Below are positions 56,312-63,989 of a stretch of 64,000 bases of DNA, in pieces (the stretch's first letter is position 1; each line of letters begins with the position of its first letter). Source of the stretch: Bradyrhizobium sp. CCBAU 51627 (GTDB lineage Bacteria; Pseudomonadota; Alphaproteobacteria; Rhizobiales; Xanthobacteraceae). Location of the stretch: positions 930,001 through 994,000 of the forward strand of contig NZ_LBJG01000024.1 in assembly GCF_028128765.1 (NCBI RefSeq), given 5' to 3'. A model generated the notes under the pieces. It worked only from the letters and a program-made list of their open reading frames with translations, did not search any database and was not told where the DNA came from. A program made the translations under genes and the position numbers.

Positions 56312-56566
56312 GTGGCCGACAAGATTCCCAGCGGGCGCATGATCAGGGCCGCCCGTGGGCTATTGGGAATGGAGCAGCGGGATCTGGCGAGTGAGGCCGG
56401 CGTCGACCGGCGCACGATCGCGCGGCTCGAGGCCGAAACCGACCCTTCGAGCAATCCGTTGCGGGTCTGGACTTATGAGCAGGTGCGCGACGTTCTGAAG
56501 AAGCGCGGCATCATATTTCTCTACCCGACCAAGTCGCACGGCGAAGGCGTGGCTATGAAGAATTGA
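56312..56566 (+). CDS. Xre-family (Cro/C1-type) helix-turn-helix regulator
   Basis: 84 aa, GTG start at 56312 behind CGGAGAGGGCC. Helix-turn-helix: GRMIRAARGLLGMEQRDLAS, EAGVDRRTIARLEAE; the tail YEQVRDVLKKRGIIFLYP is a pattern shared by small Xre proteins of proteobacterial mobile elements. It faces the operator array and the GIY-YIG operon, and ends 12 bases from the convergent integrase operon. Confidence 0.88.
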   Translation: MADKIPSGRMIRAARGLLGMEQRDLASEAGVDRRTIARLEAETDPSSNPLRVWTYEQVRDVLKKRGIIFLYPTKSHGEGVAMKN

Positions 56567-56578
56567 GACCGCCGCCGA

Positions 56579-57631
56579 CTACGCCGGCGGCCGTGCTTGT
56601 TTCTTGGCCTTGGATTCCCGCATGATTTCCCGCCAATCCAGCCTGATGACTTGTCGCACGTTCTGCACCTCTGCCGGGTCGGCTGCCGGCACGAGGCCCT
56701 TGCCGGAAGCCGCATTTGGCCGGGCGTAATGCGTGCTCGCCGTCTCGTCGCTTCCGTGGCCGGAGAGCGCGGCGATGATCGCCAGGGCCTCAAGCCGTTC
56801 GGTGGGGCTCTGACCTTTGCGAACGTAGAACGCCTTCCAGGCGGCGATGGCGACGTGGCGGGTCGAGTACAAGGTCGGCCACTCGTTGCGGCGAGGCCAC
56901 AGTTCGCGCGTGATCTCCCAAAGCGCGTGGCCGACGGTGTTGAGACGGCGATCGTAGTCGCCGTCCTTGGCGATCTTGATCCAGGCGAGGATGTCCTGCA
57001 CGACTTCGGGCTCCAACTCTTCCCAGTACAAGGTCCGGGTTGGCCCGTGGGCGCGGCCGTTCGTGGCCTTGGCGTTCTCGACGACGAGCATCCAGCGATA
57101 GCCGTCACGCTTCGACCTGCCGAAGTGCGCGCGGGGCCATTCGCAGGGGCGCAGGCCCGTAGGCATCGCAGCCTTGAAGTATAGGACCAGGTCAATCGCG
57201 CCCTCCGTCTGCCTGGCCAACGCTGCGTGCCTGATCCGCATCAGGTCCTTCTCGGTCGGCGACTTGTCCTTGGTGCGCGACGTCACCGGCTTCTTCTCCT
57301 TCTCGGGAGCCGGCTTCTCCTGCTTGAGCCGCTCGACCACGGTCCTGATCTCCGTGGCGACGGTCTCGTCGACCAGAGTGGCTCTGTTCTCCAGCGTGCA
57401 GATGACGGCGCTGCGCACCACGCGCCACGAATTCGCGAGATAGTTGGCTTTCTTGCCGATGACGAAGTCGACGAGCATGGTCGGCGTCAGGTCGATGGTG
57501 TCCGCCCGCTGCCCCGTCGCTTTGGCGAGTTCGCGTTGCGCCGCCGCCGCGAGCTGCCGGCAGCGACGCGCGTAAGCCTTCATGGTGCCGGGAGATTGCG
57601 TCGGCGAGACAGAGCCATTCGACTTGGACAT
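56579..57631 (-). CDS. Tyrosine-type site-specific recombinase/integrase
   Basis: 350 aa from ATG 57631 (a GTG two codons earlier is also possible). N-terminal SAM-like DNA-binding part (TMKAYARRCRQLAAAAQREL). Catalytic domain: Arg I in AAMPTGLRPCEWPRAHF, box II STRHVAIAAW (Tyr in place of the first His, as in many YSxRH integrases), LSGHGSDETASTHYAR with His and the nucleophile Tyr. Intact. It is the last gene of the TraK/TraL-like operon, 1.9 kb from the tRNA-Pro attachment piece, and is therefore the likely integrase of the element. Confidence 0.85.
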   Translation of the reverse strand: MSKSNGSVSPTQSPGTMKAYARRCRQLAAAAQRELAKATGQRADTIDLTPTMLVDFVIGKKANYLANSWRVVRSAVICTLENRATLVDETVATEIRTVVERLKQEKPAPEKEKKPVTSRTKDKSPTEKDLMRIRHAALARQTEGAIDLVLYFKAAMPTGLRPCEWPRAHFGRSKRDGYRWMLVVENAKATNGRAHGPTRTLYWEELEPEVVQDILAWIKIAKDGDYDRRLNTVGHALWEITRELWPRRNEWPTLYSTRHVAIAAWKAFYVRKGQSPTERLEALAIIAALSGHGSDETASTHYARPNAASGKGLVPAADPAEVQNVRQVIRLDWREIMRESKAKKQARPPA

Positions 57632-57637
57632 ATTCAC

Positions 57638-57916
57638 CTACCAGTGCAGCCGGTCGCGCACGGCGGCGGCATGACGACGGAGCGCGACGAGGCGTAGAAG
57701 AAGCGGAGCGAGCCCGAGCCGATGCTCGAGCTCGCCGAGGGAGATCAGCGCGTAGACGCGGCGCCGCGGAAGTAGGCAGGTCACCGCGGAGTGCGGAGGC
57801 CTGCGATGGAGGCGGTAATGTTCGCGGATCCACGCTTCGGCCCGGCGCCGCAGCGCCGGCGCCTGGGACTCGATTGCGGCAAGACGCTTCAGGAATCTAG
57901 CTCGTCGGGTCCGCAT
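57638..57916 (-). CDS. Small hypothetical protein in the transfer operon
   Basis: 92 aa from ATG 57916, overlapping the end of the TraL-like gene by 20 bases. Very basic: MRTRRARFLKRLAAIESQAP, RRRAEAWIREHYRLHRRPPH, RVYALISLGELEHRLGLAPL. No family recognised; by order it occupies the TraM position of IncP-type traKLM operons, but it is shorter and I see no similarity to assert that. Confidence 0.5.
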   Translation of the reverse strand: MRTRRARFLKRLAAIESQAPALRRRAEAWIREHYRLHRRPPHSAVTCLLPRRRVYALISLGELEHRLGLAPLLLRLVALRRHAAAVRDRLHW

Positions 57917-58766
57917 CCGTGCCCGCCAGAACCTGCAGCATCTCTCTCTCGGCGACCTTCCAGAACGCAGCCACATGCAACTGGAAGGCACGTACGAGGC
58001 AGCGGTTTTCGCTTCCGAACCGCCGCCGGAGCGCGGCCGGCTCCATGTTGATGACCTCATGCATGGTCAGGCCCGCAGCCTGACAGGCCTGCCAGCTCTC
58101 GCCGGCGACAGCCGGCACCTTGATGACAGGCAGGCCTTTCACCGCTTTCATGAGATCCCTGAAGACGCGCTTCTCTTCGGTTCCGTCCACGAAGCCGAAA
58201 TTGCCGTTCCGGCGGTTGAGCAGCAGCGCGACGCCCATGCCCGGCACGATGTCTCGGGTCAGTTCGATCAGTTCGCGCGCCTGAGCCATCCGGTCCGTCA
58301 GGCTGTTCGTCATCACCACGCTGAGACCGCGCATGCCCAGTTCCGAGAGCTGAGCGTCGAACTGCGTCGCCGCGTAGATCTGGGCACGCAACTGGGAAAG
58401 GCCACCGCCCCAGTCCAGAACGATCACCGGACGTGCCTCGTCGAGAGCTGCCTCCTCCATGATCTCGAAGACCGGCCGAAGCACGGCTGCCTCCGCACCG
58501 GCGAGCCGCGCAGCCGCCGCGAAATTCTCCGTGTCGATGTGGACGACGTCGCCCGACTGCCGCGACCGGGCCGCCTTGGACTCGATCCGGATGAACCTGA
58601 TCGGGATGCCGAACTGGACGAGCAGCTGCTTCGTGAAGTCCGCCAACGTCGACTTGCCGACGTGGGAGGCGACGGAGACGAACTCGAGGAAGCGATACGC
58701 GGGAACGAACTCGGTGACGGCGGCGGTCGAAGTCTTAGGGGCGTTGAGAGTGATGGTGTCGGTCAT
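57897..58766 (-). CDS. P-loop ATPase, TraL/ParA-like
   Basis: 289 aa. A deviant Walker A (FVSVASHVGKSTLADFTKQLL) at about residues 28-48, FIRIESKAARS, a Walker B-like PVIVLDWGGGLSQ, and a C-terminal helical part. Layout and length match the ParA/MinD-like TraL proteins of plasmid transfer regions (inference). Its ATG directly abuts the stop of the TraK-like gene (TAAATG), so they are coupled. Confidence 0.65.
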   Translation of the reverse strand: MTDTITLNAPKTSTAAVTEFVPAYRFLEFVSVASHVGKSTLADFTKQLLVQFGIPIRFIRIESKAARSRQSGDVVHIDTENFAAAARLAGAEAAVLRPVFEIMEEAALDEARPVIVLDWGGGLSQLRAQIYAATQFDAQLSELGMRGLSVVMTNSLTDRMAQARELIELTRDIVPGMGVALLLNRRNGNFGFVDGTEEKRVFRDLMKAVKGLPVIKVPAVAGESWQACQAAGLTMHEVINMEPAALRRRFGSENRCLVRAFQLHVAAFWKVAEREMLQVLAGTDADPTS

Positions 58767-59384
58767 TTAGTCCTCCATGGCGCGAGCGAGAAAGTCGATC
58801 TGCCGCCCTCTGTGGTCGGAGCGGCGGACTTCGGGGGCCTCATGGCCCGAAGAGGAGACTTGCGCGCCGACCACCAGGTCAGCGTCGGTCGGCGCGACGG
58901 TCCGCGGCGGCGGTGCGGCCTGGCTCGCAAAGACGAGGTCGGGCTCCGGCTCGCCGACTTCGGCATGCCCGCGAGGACGCTCCGAAACGGGGGAAGGGGC
59001 AGCGGCTCTCGCAGGGGACGCGGTGCGGGCTCGGGACTTGGAGGCGCCGATCTTGGGGGCCCCGACCTTGGGGGCGCCGACCTTGGAGGCGCTGACCTTG
59101 GACTTGGCCCGGGCCCGGCTGATCGCCGACGACAACGTGGCCGCGGTCAGTGCCGCGCCGCCCGGCCCGGTGATGCCGCAATGGCCGAGCACCGCGACCA
59201 GGTCGGCGTGGGTGGCGTGGTACTCGCGCCGGAGTCGAACCAGGAGGCCCAAATGGTCGTCGACGATCTGCTGGGTCTGAGCGTGGCGGAACGGACCGCG
59301 GCCAATGTCTCGAATGTCATCGAGCTCCTGCCGGATGTCCGGAGGCAGGGCGTCGAGGCACGCTTGAAGCTCCGGCGCGGTCAT
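58767..59384 (-). CDS. TraK-like accessory transfer protein (putative)
   Basis: 205 aa from ATG 59384. Residues 1-95 (LQACLDALPPDIRQELDDIR, QQIVDDHLGLLVRLRREYHA, DLVAVLGHCGITGPGGAALT, AATLSSAISRARAK) resemble the short DNA-binding domain of TraK/relaxosome proteins. Residues 96-116 are four copies of a five-residue Lys-Val-Gly-Ala-Pro/Ser unit, encoded by a 15-base tandem repeat. The rest is Ala/Pro/Arg-rich. First gene of the four-gene operon ending in the integrase. Family call tentative. Confidence 0.5.
   Translation of the reverse strand: MTAPELQACLDALPPDIRQELDDIRDIGRGPFRHAQTQQIVDDHLGLLVRLRREYHATHADLVAVLGHCGITGPGGAALTAATLSSAISRARAKSKVSASKVGAPKVGAPKIGASKSRARTASPARAAAPSPVSERPRGHAEVGEPEPDLVFASQAAPPPRTVAPTDADLVVGAQVSSSGHEAPEVRRSDHRGRQIDFLARAMED
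59041..59100. repeat. 15-bp tandem repeat, four units, inside the TraK-like gene
   Basis: Four units of the form GRGGCSCYGAYCTTG in register with the reading frame, encoding Lys-Val/Ile-Gly/Ser-Ala-Pro/Ser. Such in-frame repeats can vary in copy number by slippage. Confidence 0.7.
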
Positions 59385-59551
59385 GACCCGACCTCGCCGA
59401 AACGGTCTGCCGGCCCATACACCGCTGGGTGACAGGGGCGCCGGCACCTTCGATCCACTTTTGCACGCAACCTGCACGCAGGGGCGTTCGAGACCCGATT
59501 TTCCCGGAGTCTCGGGTCGTGCCGAGTAGTGCTAAGTGGTTGAAAGTGCGG

Positions 59552-59619
59552 GGAGTGGTGGTCTGGCTGGTGCGTTCGGGACGCAGGGGTCGCAGGTTCG
59601 AATCCTGCCACTCCGACCA
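59552..59619 (+). tRNA. 3' part of tRNA-Pro(CGG), probable attachment site (attR)
   Basis: From 59571 the sequence matches the anticodon arm (loop TTCGGGA, anticodon CGG), variable loop, T arm (GCAGGTTCGAATCCTGC) and acceptor CACTCCG-A-CCA of a tRNA-Pro. Upstream, GGAGTG at 59552 could pair with CACTCC, but only 17 bases separate it from the anticodon loop, so the D arm is missing. The 5' part is therefore not a tRNA. This is what is left when an element integrates into the 3' half of a tRNA gene. A very degenerate tRNA is the alternative. Confidence 0.7.
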
Positions 59620-59975
59620 TTCTTCCAAAAGTTGACGTTTTCCAAAGGCTTGGCGGACCGGCCGCCAGCGCCTCGGGATGCCTTTTTGCAACGATTTTGC
59701 GGGCGGGTCCACGGCCGATTTGAGTGGGGCGGAGGGGGCTACCGGAACGGCATGGCTGGCGGAGATTGAGCGCTGGCGGTCTGCAGCGCCGCCGAGAATC
59801 GCGTCCGGCCTGGCTTCTCTCACCCTGATCGGTATTCATCGACGCAAACGGCGCGACCGAGATCGACTGCGCCGTTGTGGTTTTCGCGTGCGGGACGTCA
59901 GCAGGATCGCGATTCCGCGAGCAACGAACCTGCAAGACGGGCAACGCGCAGCGAAGCCGATCCTCCAGATGCCGC
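59620..59975. other. Intergenic right of the attachment site
   Basis: About 355 bases with no gene recognised. Short frames on the plus strand have no family resemblance. Confidence 0.4.
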
Positions 59976-60302
59976 CTATCGCCGCGCCACCAGCACGCCC
60001 AGCATGAATGCCACCATCAGCGACGGCAGCGGCGCCTCGCGCACCATGCCGCGGACGATCTCGGACCAGTGCTGCTCCGGGACCAATCTCGGTGATCTGA
60101 CACGAGCCGCCGGCGCAATGTCCCAATGTGATGCGAGCTCGGCGATTTCGCTTTGTGCGAGCCGCACGCCGTCCCGGACACGGAAGATCGCGGCCTCCGC
60201 GCGCTCGCGCGGGGCAAGCTGCATCACCGTTGCGATCGCGGTCCGCAACGTCATCTCGCCGAAGCCTTGCAGCCTCACCGACTCCTCGGGGTCGGACGTC
60301 AT
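59976..60302 (-). CDS. Hypothetical protein with C-terminal hydrophobic segment
   Basis: 108 aa, ATG 60302 behind GAGGACTTTCGC. MTSDPEESVRLQGFGEMTLR, then RERAEAAIFRVRDGVRLAQS and a C-terminal hydrophobic segment PSLMVAFMLGVLVARR, so probably membrane-tethered. No known family. It follows a 37-aa membrane peptide in the same direction by 27 bases; the two may form a small operon. Confidence 0.6.
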   Translation of the reverse strand: MTSDPEESVRLQGFGEMTLRTAIATVMQLAPRERAEAAIFRVRDGVRLAQSEIAELASHWDIAPAARVRSPRLVPEQHWSEIVRGMVREAPLPSLMVAFMLGVLVARR

Positions 60303-60329
60303 GCGAAAGTCCTCACAGCGCCAAATTCC

Positions 60330-60443
60330 TCACAACGCGAAGTGGTGCGCGATGCTGAAAGCTGCCGTCGCGCACAGGACCAGCGTGGAAACAGCGCCGG
60401 CCACACCACGCGCGAAATGGGCTCGCGTCAGGTGCCTGCTCAT
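60330..60443 (-). CDS. Very small membrane protein (37 aa)
   Basis: MSRHLTRAHFARGVAGAVST, then LVLCATAAFSIAHHFAL. Good ribosome site (GGAGCAAAATC) and a single hydrophobic helix. Unknown function; paired with the 108-aa protein downstream. Confidence 0.5.
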   Translation of the reverse strand: MSRHLTRAHFARGVAGAVSTLVLCATAAFSIAHHFAL

Positions 60444-60516
60444 GATTTTGCTCCATGCTCACCATGGAAATGGCGGGCGCGGGCGTTGGTTCCGCAGCCA
60501 GCGCCGCGAGGCCAGG

Positions 60517-60741
60517 CTACTTCCGCAGCAATTCCCGCAAGGCGGCCGTGGCCTCGGCGCAGCGGATGTCGTCGATCTCCCGCGACAGGCTGAGTGCGCT
60601 CGATTTCAACTCGTCGATTTTCGCGGTATCGGGATGCTGGCCCTCGAGCTGGCCAAGACGCTTGTTCAAATCATCCAATCTGGACTGGAGCTGCCCGATG
60701 CTGGCGGCTCCCGTCACGTTCCAAACCCGTTGTGCACGCAT
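60517..60741 (-). CDS. Small coiled-coil hypothetical protein
   Basis: 74 aa from ATG 60741 behind AGGGGAACGACG. SIGQLQSRLDDLNKRLGQLE and ELKSSALSLSREIDDIRCAE are heptad-like coiled-coil stretches; the end is ATAALRELLRK. No family recognised. Confidence 0.6.
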   Translation of the reverse strand: MRAQRVWNVTGAASIGQLQSRLDDLNKRLGQLEGQHPDTAKIDELKSSALSLSREIDDIRCAEATAALRELLRK

Positions 60742-60968
60742 CGTCGTTCCCCTGACTTGTCTCACGGCGTTGTGAGCAGGGTTCGTGGCCGCAATGGGCG
60801 TTTCTTTTGACCAGTCTTAGAACGTTCGGAACCGTTGCAGATTGGCAACGAAAGTTCCTGGAACGCCTGCGCGCGCCAATCCACGCTGGGAAGCCGCCCC
60901 CGTCAGGCGCAGAACCTGCATAGGCGCATCGGCCCGGATCAATTCGGGAAACGAAAGAGGGACAATTC

Positions 60969-61928
60969 GTGGCGAGATTTGTGACTGTCGCGGCCGGCCA
61001 GTTGGGACCGATTGCGAGGACCGAGAGCAGGGCGGACGTCGTGGTGCGGCTGATGGCCTTGATGCGCCAGGCCAAGGCCAATGGCTGCGATCTGATCGTC
61101 TATCCCGAGCTCGCGCTGACCACATTCTTTCCGCGCTGGTATTTCGAGGAGCAGGCCGAGATCGACCGCTTCTTCGAACGCGAGATGCCGGGGCCGGAGA
61201 CGCAAGCGCTGTTCGATCTCGCCCGCGAAGCGGGAATCGGATTTTGTCTCGGCTATGCCGAGCTGACGGTCGAGGCCGGTGTCGTGCATCGCTACAACAC
61301 GTCGATCCTGGTCGACAGGAGCGGCACGATCGTCGCGAAATACCGCAAGGTCCATCTGCCGGGCCATGCCGAGCACGAGCCCTGGCGCAAGTTTCAACAT
61401 CTGGAGAAGCGCTATTTCGAGCCGGGAGGCGGCTTCGGCGTGGTCGATGCGTTCGGCGGCCTGATGGGGATGGCCATCTGCAACGACCGCCGCTGGAGCG
61501 AGACCTATCGGGTGATGGGCTTGCAGGGCGTCGAGATGGTGATGATCGGCTACAACACGCCGGTGCACAATCCGCCCGCGCCCGAGCACGACGATCTCTC
61601 GTTGTTCCACAATCATCTGGTGATGCAGGCAGGCGCCTACCAGAACGGCACCTTCGTCGTCGGGGTCGCCAAGGCCGGCGTCGAAGAGGGCGTCGACCAT
61701 ATCGGCGGCAGCTGCATCATCGCTCCGTCGGGCGAGATCATCGCGCGATGCACGACCAAGGGCGACGAGCTCGCGTTCGCCCGCTGCGATCTCGATCTCT
61801 GCAATTCCTACAAGCGGACGACATTCAATTTCGACCTTCACCGCCAGCCGCGGGCGTATGGGATGATCGTGGAACGGAAAGGCGTGGCGACCCTGGCGGA
61901 CGGCACGCCGGTGCGGCCGAAGGGATGA
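60969..61928 (+). CDS. N-carbamoyl-D-amino-acid hydrolase-like nitrilase-superfamily amidohydrolase
   Basis: 319 aa, GTG start at 60969 behind AAAGAGGGACAATTC. Nitrilase-superfamily triad: Glu in DLIVYPELALTTFFPRW, Lys in AKYRKVHLPGHAEHEPW, Cys in MGMAICNDRRWSETYRVM. The HLPG-x-x-E and NDRRWSE context, and length near 310, match D-carbamoylases that release D-amino acids, CO2 and ammonia. Cytosolic. Monocistronic; the TetR-MFS pair follows 180 bases later in the same direction but has its own operator. Confidence 0.9.
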   Translation: MARFVTVAAGQLGPIARTESRADVVVRLMALMRQAKANGCDLIVYPELALTTFFPRWYFEEQAEIDRFFEREMPGPETQALFDLAREAGIGFCLGYAELTVEAGVVHRYNTSILVDRSGTIVAKYRKVHLPGHAEHEPWRKFQHLEKRYFEPGGGFGVVDAFGGLMGMAICNDRRWSETYRVMGLQGVEMVMIGYNTPVHNPPAPEHDDLSLFHNHLVMQAGAYQNGTFVVGVAKAGVEEGVDHIGGSCIIAPSGEIIARCTTKGDELAFARCDLDLCNSYKRTTFNFDLHRQPRAYGMIVERKGVATLADGTPVRPKG

Positions 61929-62076
61929 TCGCGCCCCCTCGTCATTCCGGGGGGCGATGCGCACAATCGAGCTCCGGAATCCATCGGGCCGGGCAATCCG
62001 TGTGCGCTGCGCGTTGCGCCACGGGACGGACGGGGCCACCAGCCGTCCTTCTCCAATCACAGCGACGTGTCTTTAT

Positions 62077-62096
62077 TCGGAAACGATCATTCCCTA
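62077..62096. promoter_or_regulatory. Operator upstream of the TetR gene
   Basis: TCGGAAACGATCATTCCCTA; its reverse complement matches the 20-bp palindrome before the MFS gene (62741-62760) at 18 of 20 positions. It lies 10 bases before the TetR ATG, fitting autorepression. Confidence 0.72.
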
Positions 62097-62106
62097 TTAT
62101 CCCGCG

Positions 62107-62727
62107 ATGCAAAAAGCCGCCCGACGATCCGAGCCTTCCGCCCATCCTCCCGGCCGTCCCCGGGAGTTCGACATCGATACCGCGCTGGACGGTGCCATCA
62201 GGGTGTTCTGCGAGCGCGGCTATCATGCCACCTCGATCGGGGACCTCACCGCGGCGATGCGGCTGGCCACGGGCAGCGTCTACAAGGCATTTCGCGACAA
62301 GCACGCGGTCTTCCTCGCGGCCTTCGAGCGCTACACCACGGTGCGTGGCGAACAGACCCGCGCCGCGGCCGCGCGAGGCGCAAACGGTCGTGAGCGCGTG
62401 CGCCATGTGCTGATGTCCTATGTCGAGCACTCCCAGGGCAGCGAAGGGCGCCGCGGCTGTATCGTGGTCGGCACTGCGGTCGAGCTGTCAGCGGTCGATG
62501 CGGTGATGCGGGCCCGCGTCACGGCGCAGCTGAAGACCAACGAGGCCTTCATCGCCGGCCTCATTCGCGAAGGGCAGGCCGATGGCTCGATTCCCGGCCA
62601 TGTCGAAGCCGACGACACGGCGCGGCTGATGATCTGCATGACGCAGGGCCTGCGCGTGGTCGGCAAAGCGCGTCTGCCGCTCGACGGCGGGCGCCTGATC
62701 GGCGTCGCGATGAAGCTGCTTGCTTGA
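62107..62727 (+). CDS. TetR-family transcriptional regulator
   Basis: 206 aa from ATG 62107; the open frame further upstream crosses the operator and is not used. Helix-turn-helix: EFDIDTALDGAIRVFCERGY, HATSIGDLTAAMRLATGSVYKAF. C-terminal domain with GCIVVGTAVELSAVD, typical of the AcrR-like group. It is likely the repressor of itself and of the MFS pump downstream, through the two matching 20-bp sites. Confidence 0.93.
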   Translation: MQKAARRSEPSAHPPGRPREFDIDTALDGAIRVFCERGYHATSIGDLTAAMRLATGSVYKAFRDKHAVFLAAFERYTTVRGEQTRAAAARGANGRERVRHVLMSYVEHSQGSEGRRGCIVVGTAVELSAVDAVMRARVTAQLKTNEAFIAGLIREGQADGSIPGHVEADDTARLMICMTQGLRVVGKARLPLDGGRLIGVAMKLLA

Positions 62728-62740
62728 GCTTTTGTCAAAT

Positions 62741-62760
62741 TAGGAAATGATCGTTTCCTA
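62741..62760. promoter_or_regulatory. Operator upstream of the MFS gene
   Basis: TAGGAAATGATCGTTTCCTA is a palindrome with one mismatched pair, 35 bases before the MFS start and near-identical to the site before the TetR gene. Confidence 0.78.
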
Positions 62761-62795
62761 TATATGGAGACATTTGGAATGTCGGAGAGTCTGGA

Positions 62796-63989
62796 ATGAC
62801 GATGAATGCCACGATCGAGACCGCGCCGGAGACGGATGCGGTGTCGCAACGACTGACCTTCGTGCTCGCCGCGGCCTGTGGCATGGTCGCCGCCAATATC
62901 TATTATGCACAGCCGCTGATCGCTCCGATCAGCGCCGCGCTGGGCCTGTCGCATGCAGCCGCTGGCCTGATCGTGACCATGACGCAGATCGGCTACGGCA
63001 CCGGGCTGCTGTTCATCGTGCCGCTCGGCGATCTCGTCGAGAACCGTGCGCTGATCTGCACCGTGATCGCGCTGGGCGCGTCGGCGCTGCTTGCGGCTGC
63101 GTTCGCCACCCATGCGCTGCCGTTCCTGATCGCGGCGCTGTTCATCGGCCTCGGCTCGGTCGCGGTGCAGATTATCATTCCCTACGCCGCCCATCTCGCG
63201 CCGGAAGCCATTCGCGGCCGTGTCGTCGGCAACGTCTCGACCGGGTTGATGCTCGGCATCATGCTGGCGCGCCCGGTGTCGAGCTTCGTCACCGCGGCGC
63301 TGTCCTGGCACGCGGTGTTCTTCTGCTCGGCCGCGTTGATGGTCGCGCTCGCGGTCGTGCTGCGCATCACGCTGCCGAAGCGCACACCGGTGGCGCGCAT
63401 GCATTACGGCGCGCTGCTGCTGTCGATGCCGCATCTGGTGCGTACCACGCCGCTGCTCAGGCGGCGCGCGCTCTACCAGGCCGGCCTGTTCGGTGCGTTC
63501 ACCCTGTTCTGGACGGTGGTGCCGCTCCAGCTCGCCGGCCAATTCGGCTTCACCCAGCGCGGCATCGCGCTGTTTGCGTTGGCCGGTGTGTCCGGCGTGT
63601 TCGCGGCGCCGATCGCGGGACGCCTCGCCGATCGCGGCCACAGCCGGATCGCCACGTTCGCCGCGATGCTGTTCGTTGCCCTCGGTTTCATGGTGACGCA
63701 TGTCGGCGCGGCCGGATCGATGCTCAACCTCGCCTGTCTGGTTGTCGCTGCGATCGCCATCGATTTTGGCGTGCAGGGCAATGTGGTGCTCGGCTTCCGC
63801 GCGATTTTCGTGCTCGGACACGAGCATCGAAGTCGCCTCAACGGGCTCTATATGGCGACGTTCTTCGCCGCCGGGGCAGCCGGATCCGCGCTCGGCGCCT
63901 GGGCCTTCGCGCAAGGCGGCTGGACGCTGGCCTCGGCCATTGGCCTTGCGCTGCCCGTCGCCAGCCTGATCTACGCAGCAACCGAATAG
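62796..63989 (+). CDS. MFS transporter (drug-efflux-like)
   Basis: 397 aa with 12 hydrophobic segments. ACGMVAANIYYAQPLIAPIS in helix 1, TQIGYGTGLLFIVPLGDLVENR (motif A region), and PYAAHLAPEAIRGRVVGNVSTGLMLGIML: a pattern of the YnfM/ArsR-type MFS exporters. Controlled with the adjacent TetR protein through the palindrome upstream. Complete; ends 11 bases before the window edge. Confidence 0.92.
   Translation: MTMNATIETAPETDAVSQRLTFVLAAACGMVAANIYYAQPLIAPISAALGLSHAAAGLIVTMTQIGYGTGLLFIVPLGDLVENRALICTVIALGASALLAAAFATHALPFLIAALFIGLGSVAVQIIIPYAAHLAPEAIRGRVVGNVSTGLMLGIMLARPVSSFVTAALSWHAVFFCSAALMVALAVVLRITLPKRTPVARMHYGALLLSMPHLVRTTPLLRRRALYQAGLFGAFTLFWTVVPLQLAGQFGFTQRGIALFALAGVSGVFAAPIAGRLADRGHSRIATFAAMLFVALGFMVTHVGAAGSMLNLACLVVAAIAIDFGVQGNVVLGFRAIFVLGHEHRSRLNGLYMATFFAAGAAGSALGAWAFAQGGWTLASAIGLALPVASLIYAATE

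Noticed and set aside
57975..59432. 485-codon plus-strand frame
   Set aside because: Antisense to the TraL-like and TraK-like genes; the GADLGG-type repeats are just the reverse reading of the 15-bp repeat.
59552..59619. Intact functional tRNA-Pro
   Set aside because: Six acceptor pairs can be drawn, but only 17 bases lie between the acceptor and the anticodon loop, which cannot hold a D arm; called a 3' fragment instead.
62418..63914. 498-codon minus-strand frame
   Set aside because: Antisense to the MFS transporter and TetR gene, with His/Arg/Glu-rich nonsense sequence typical of GC-rich shadows.
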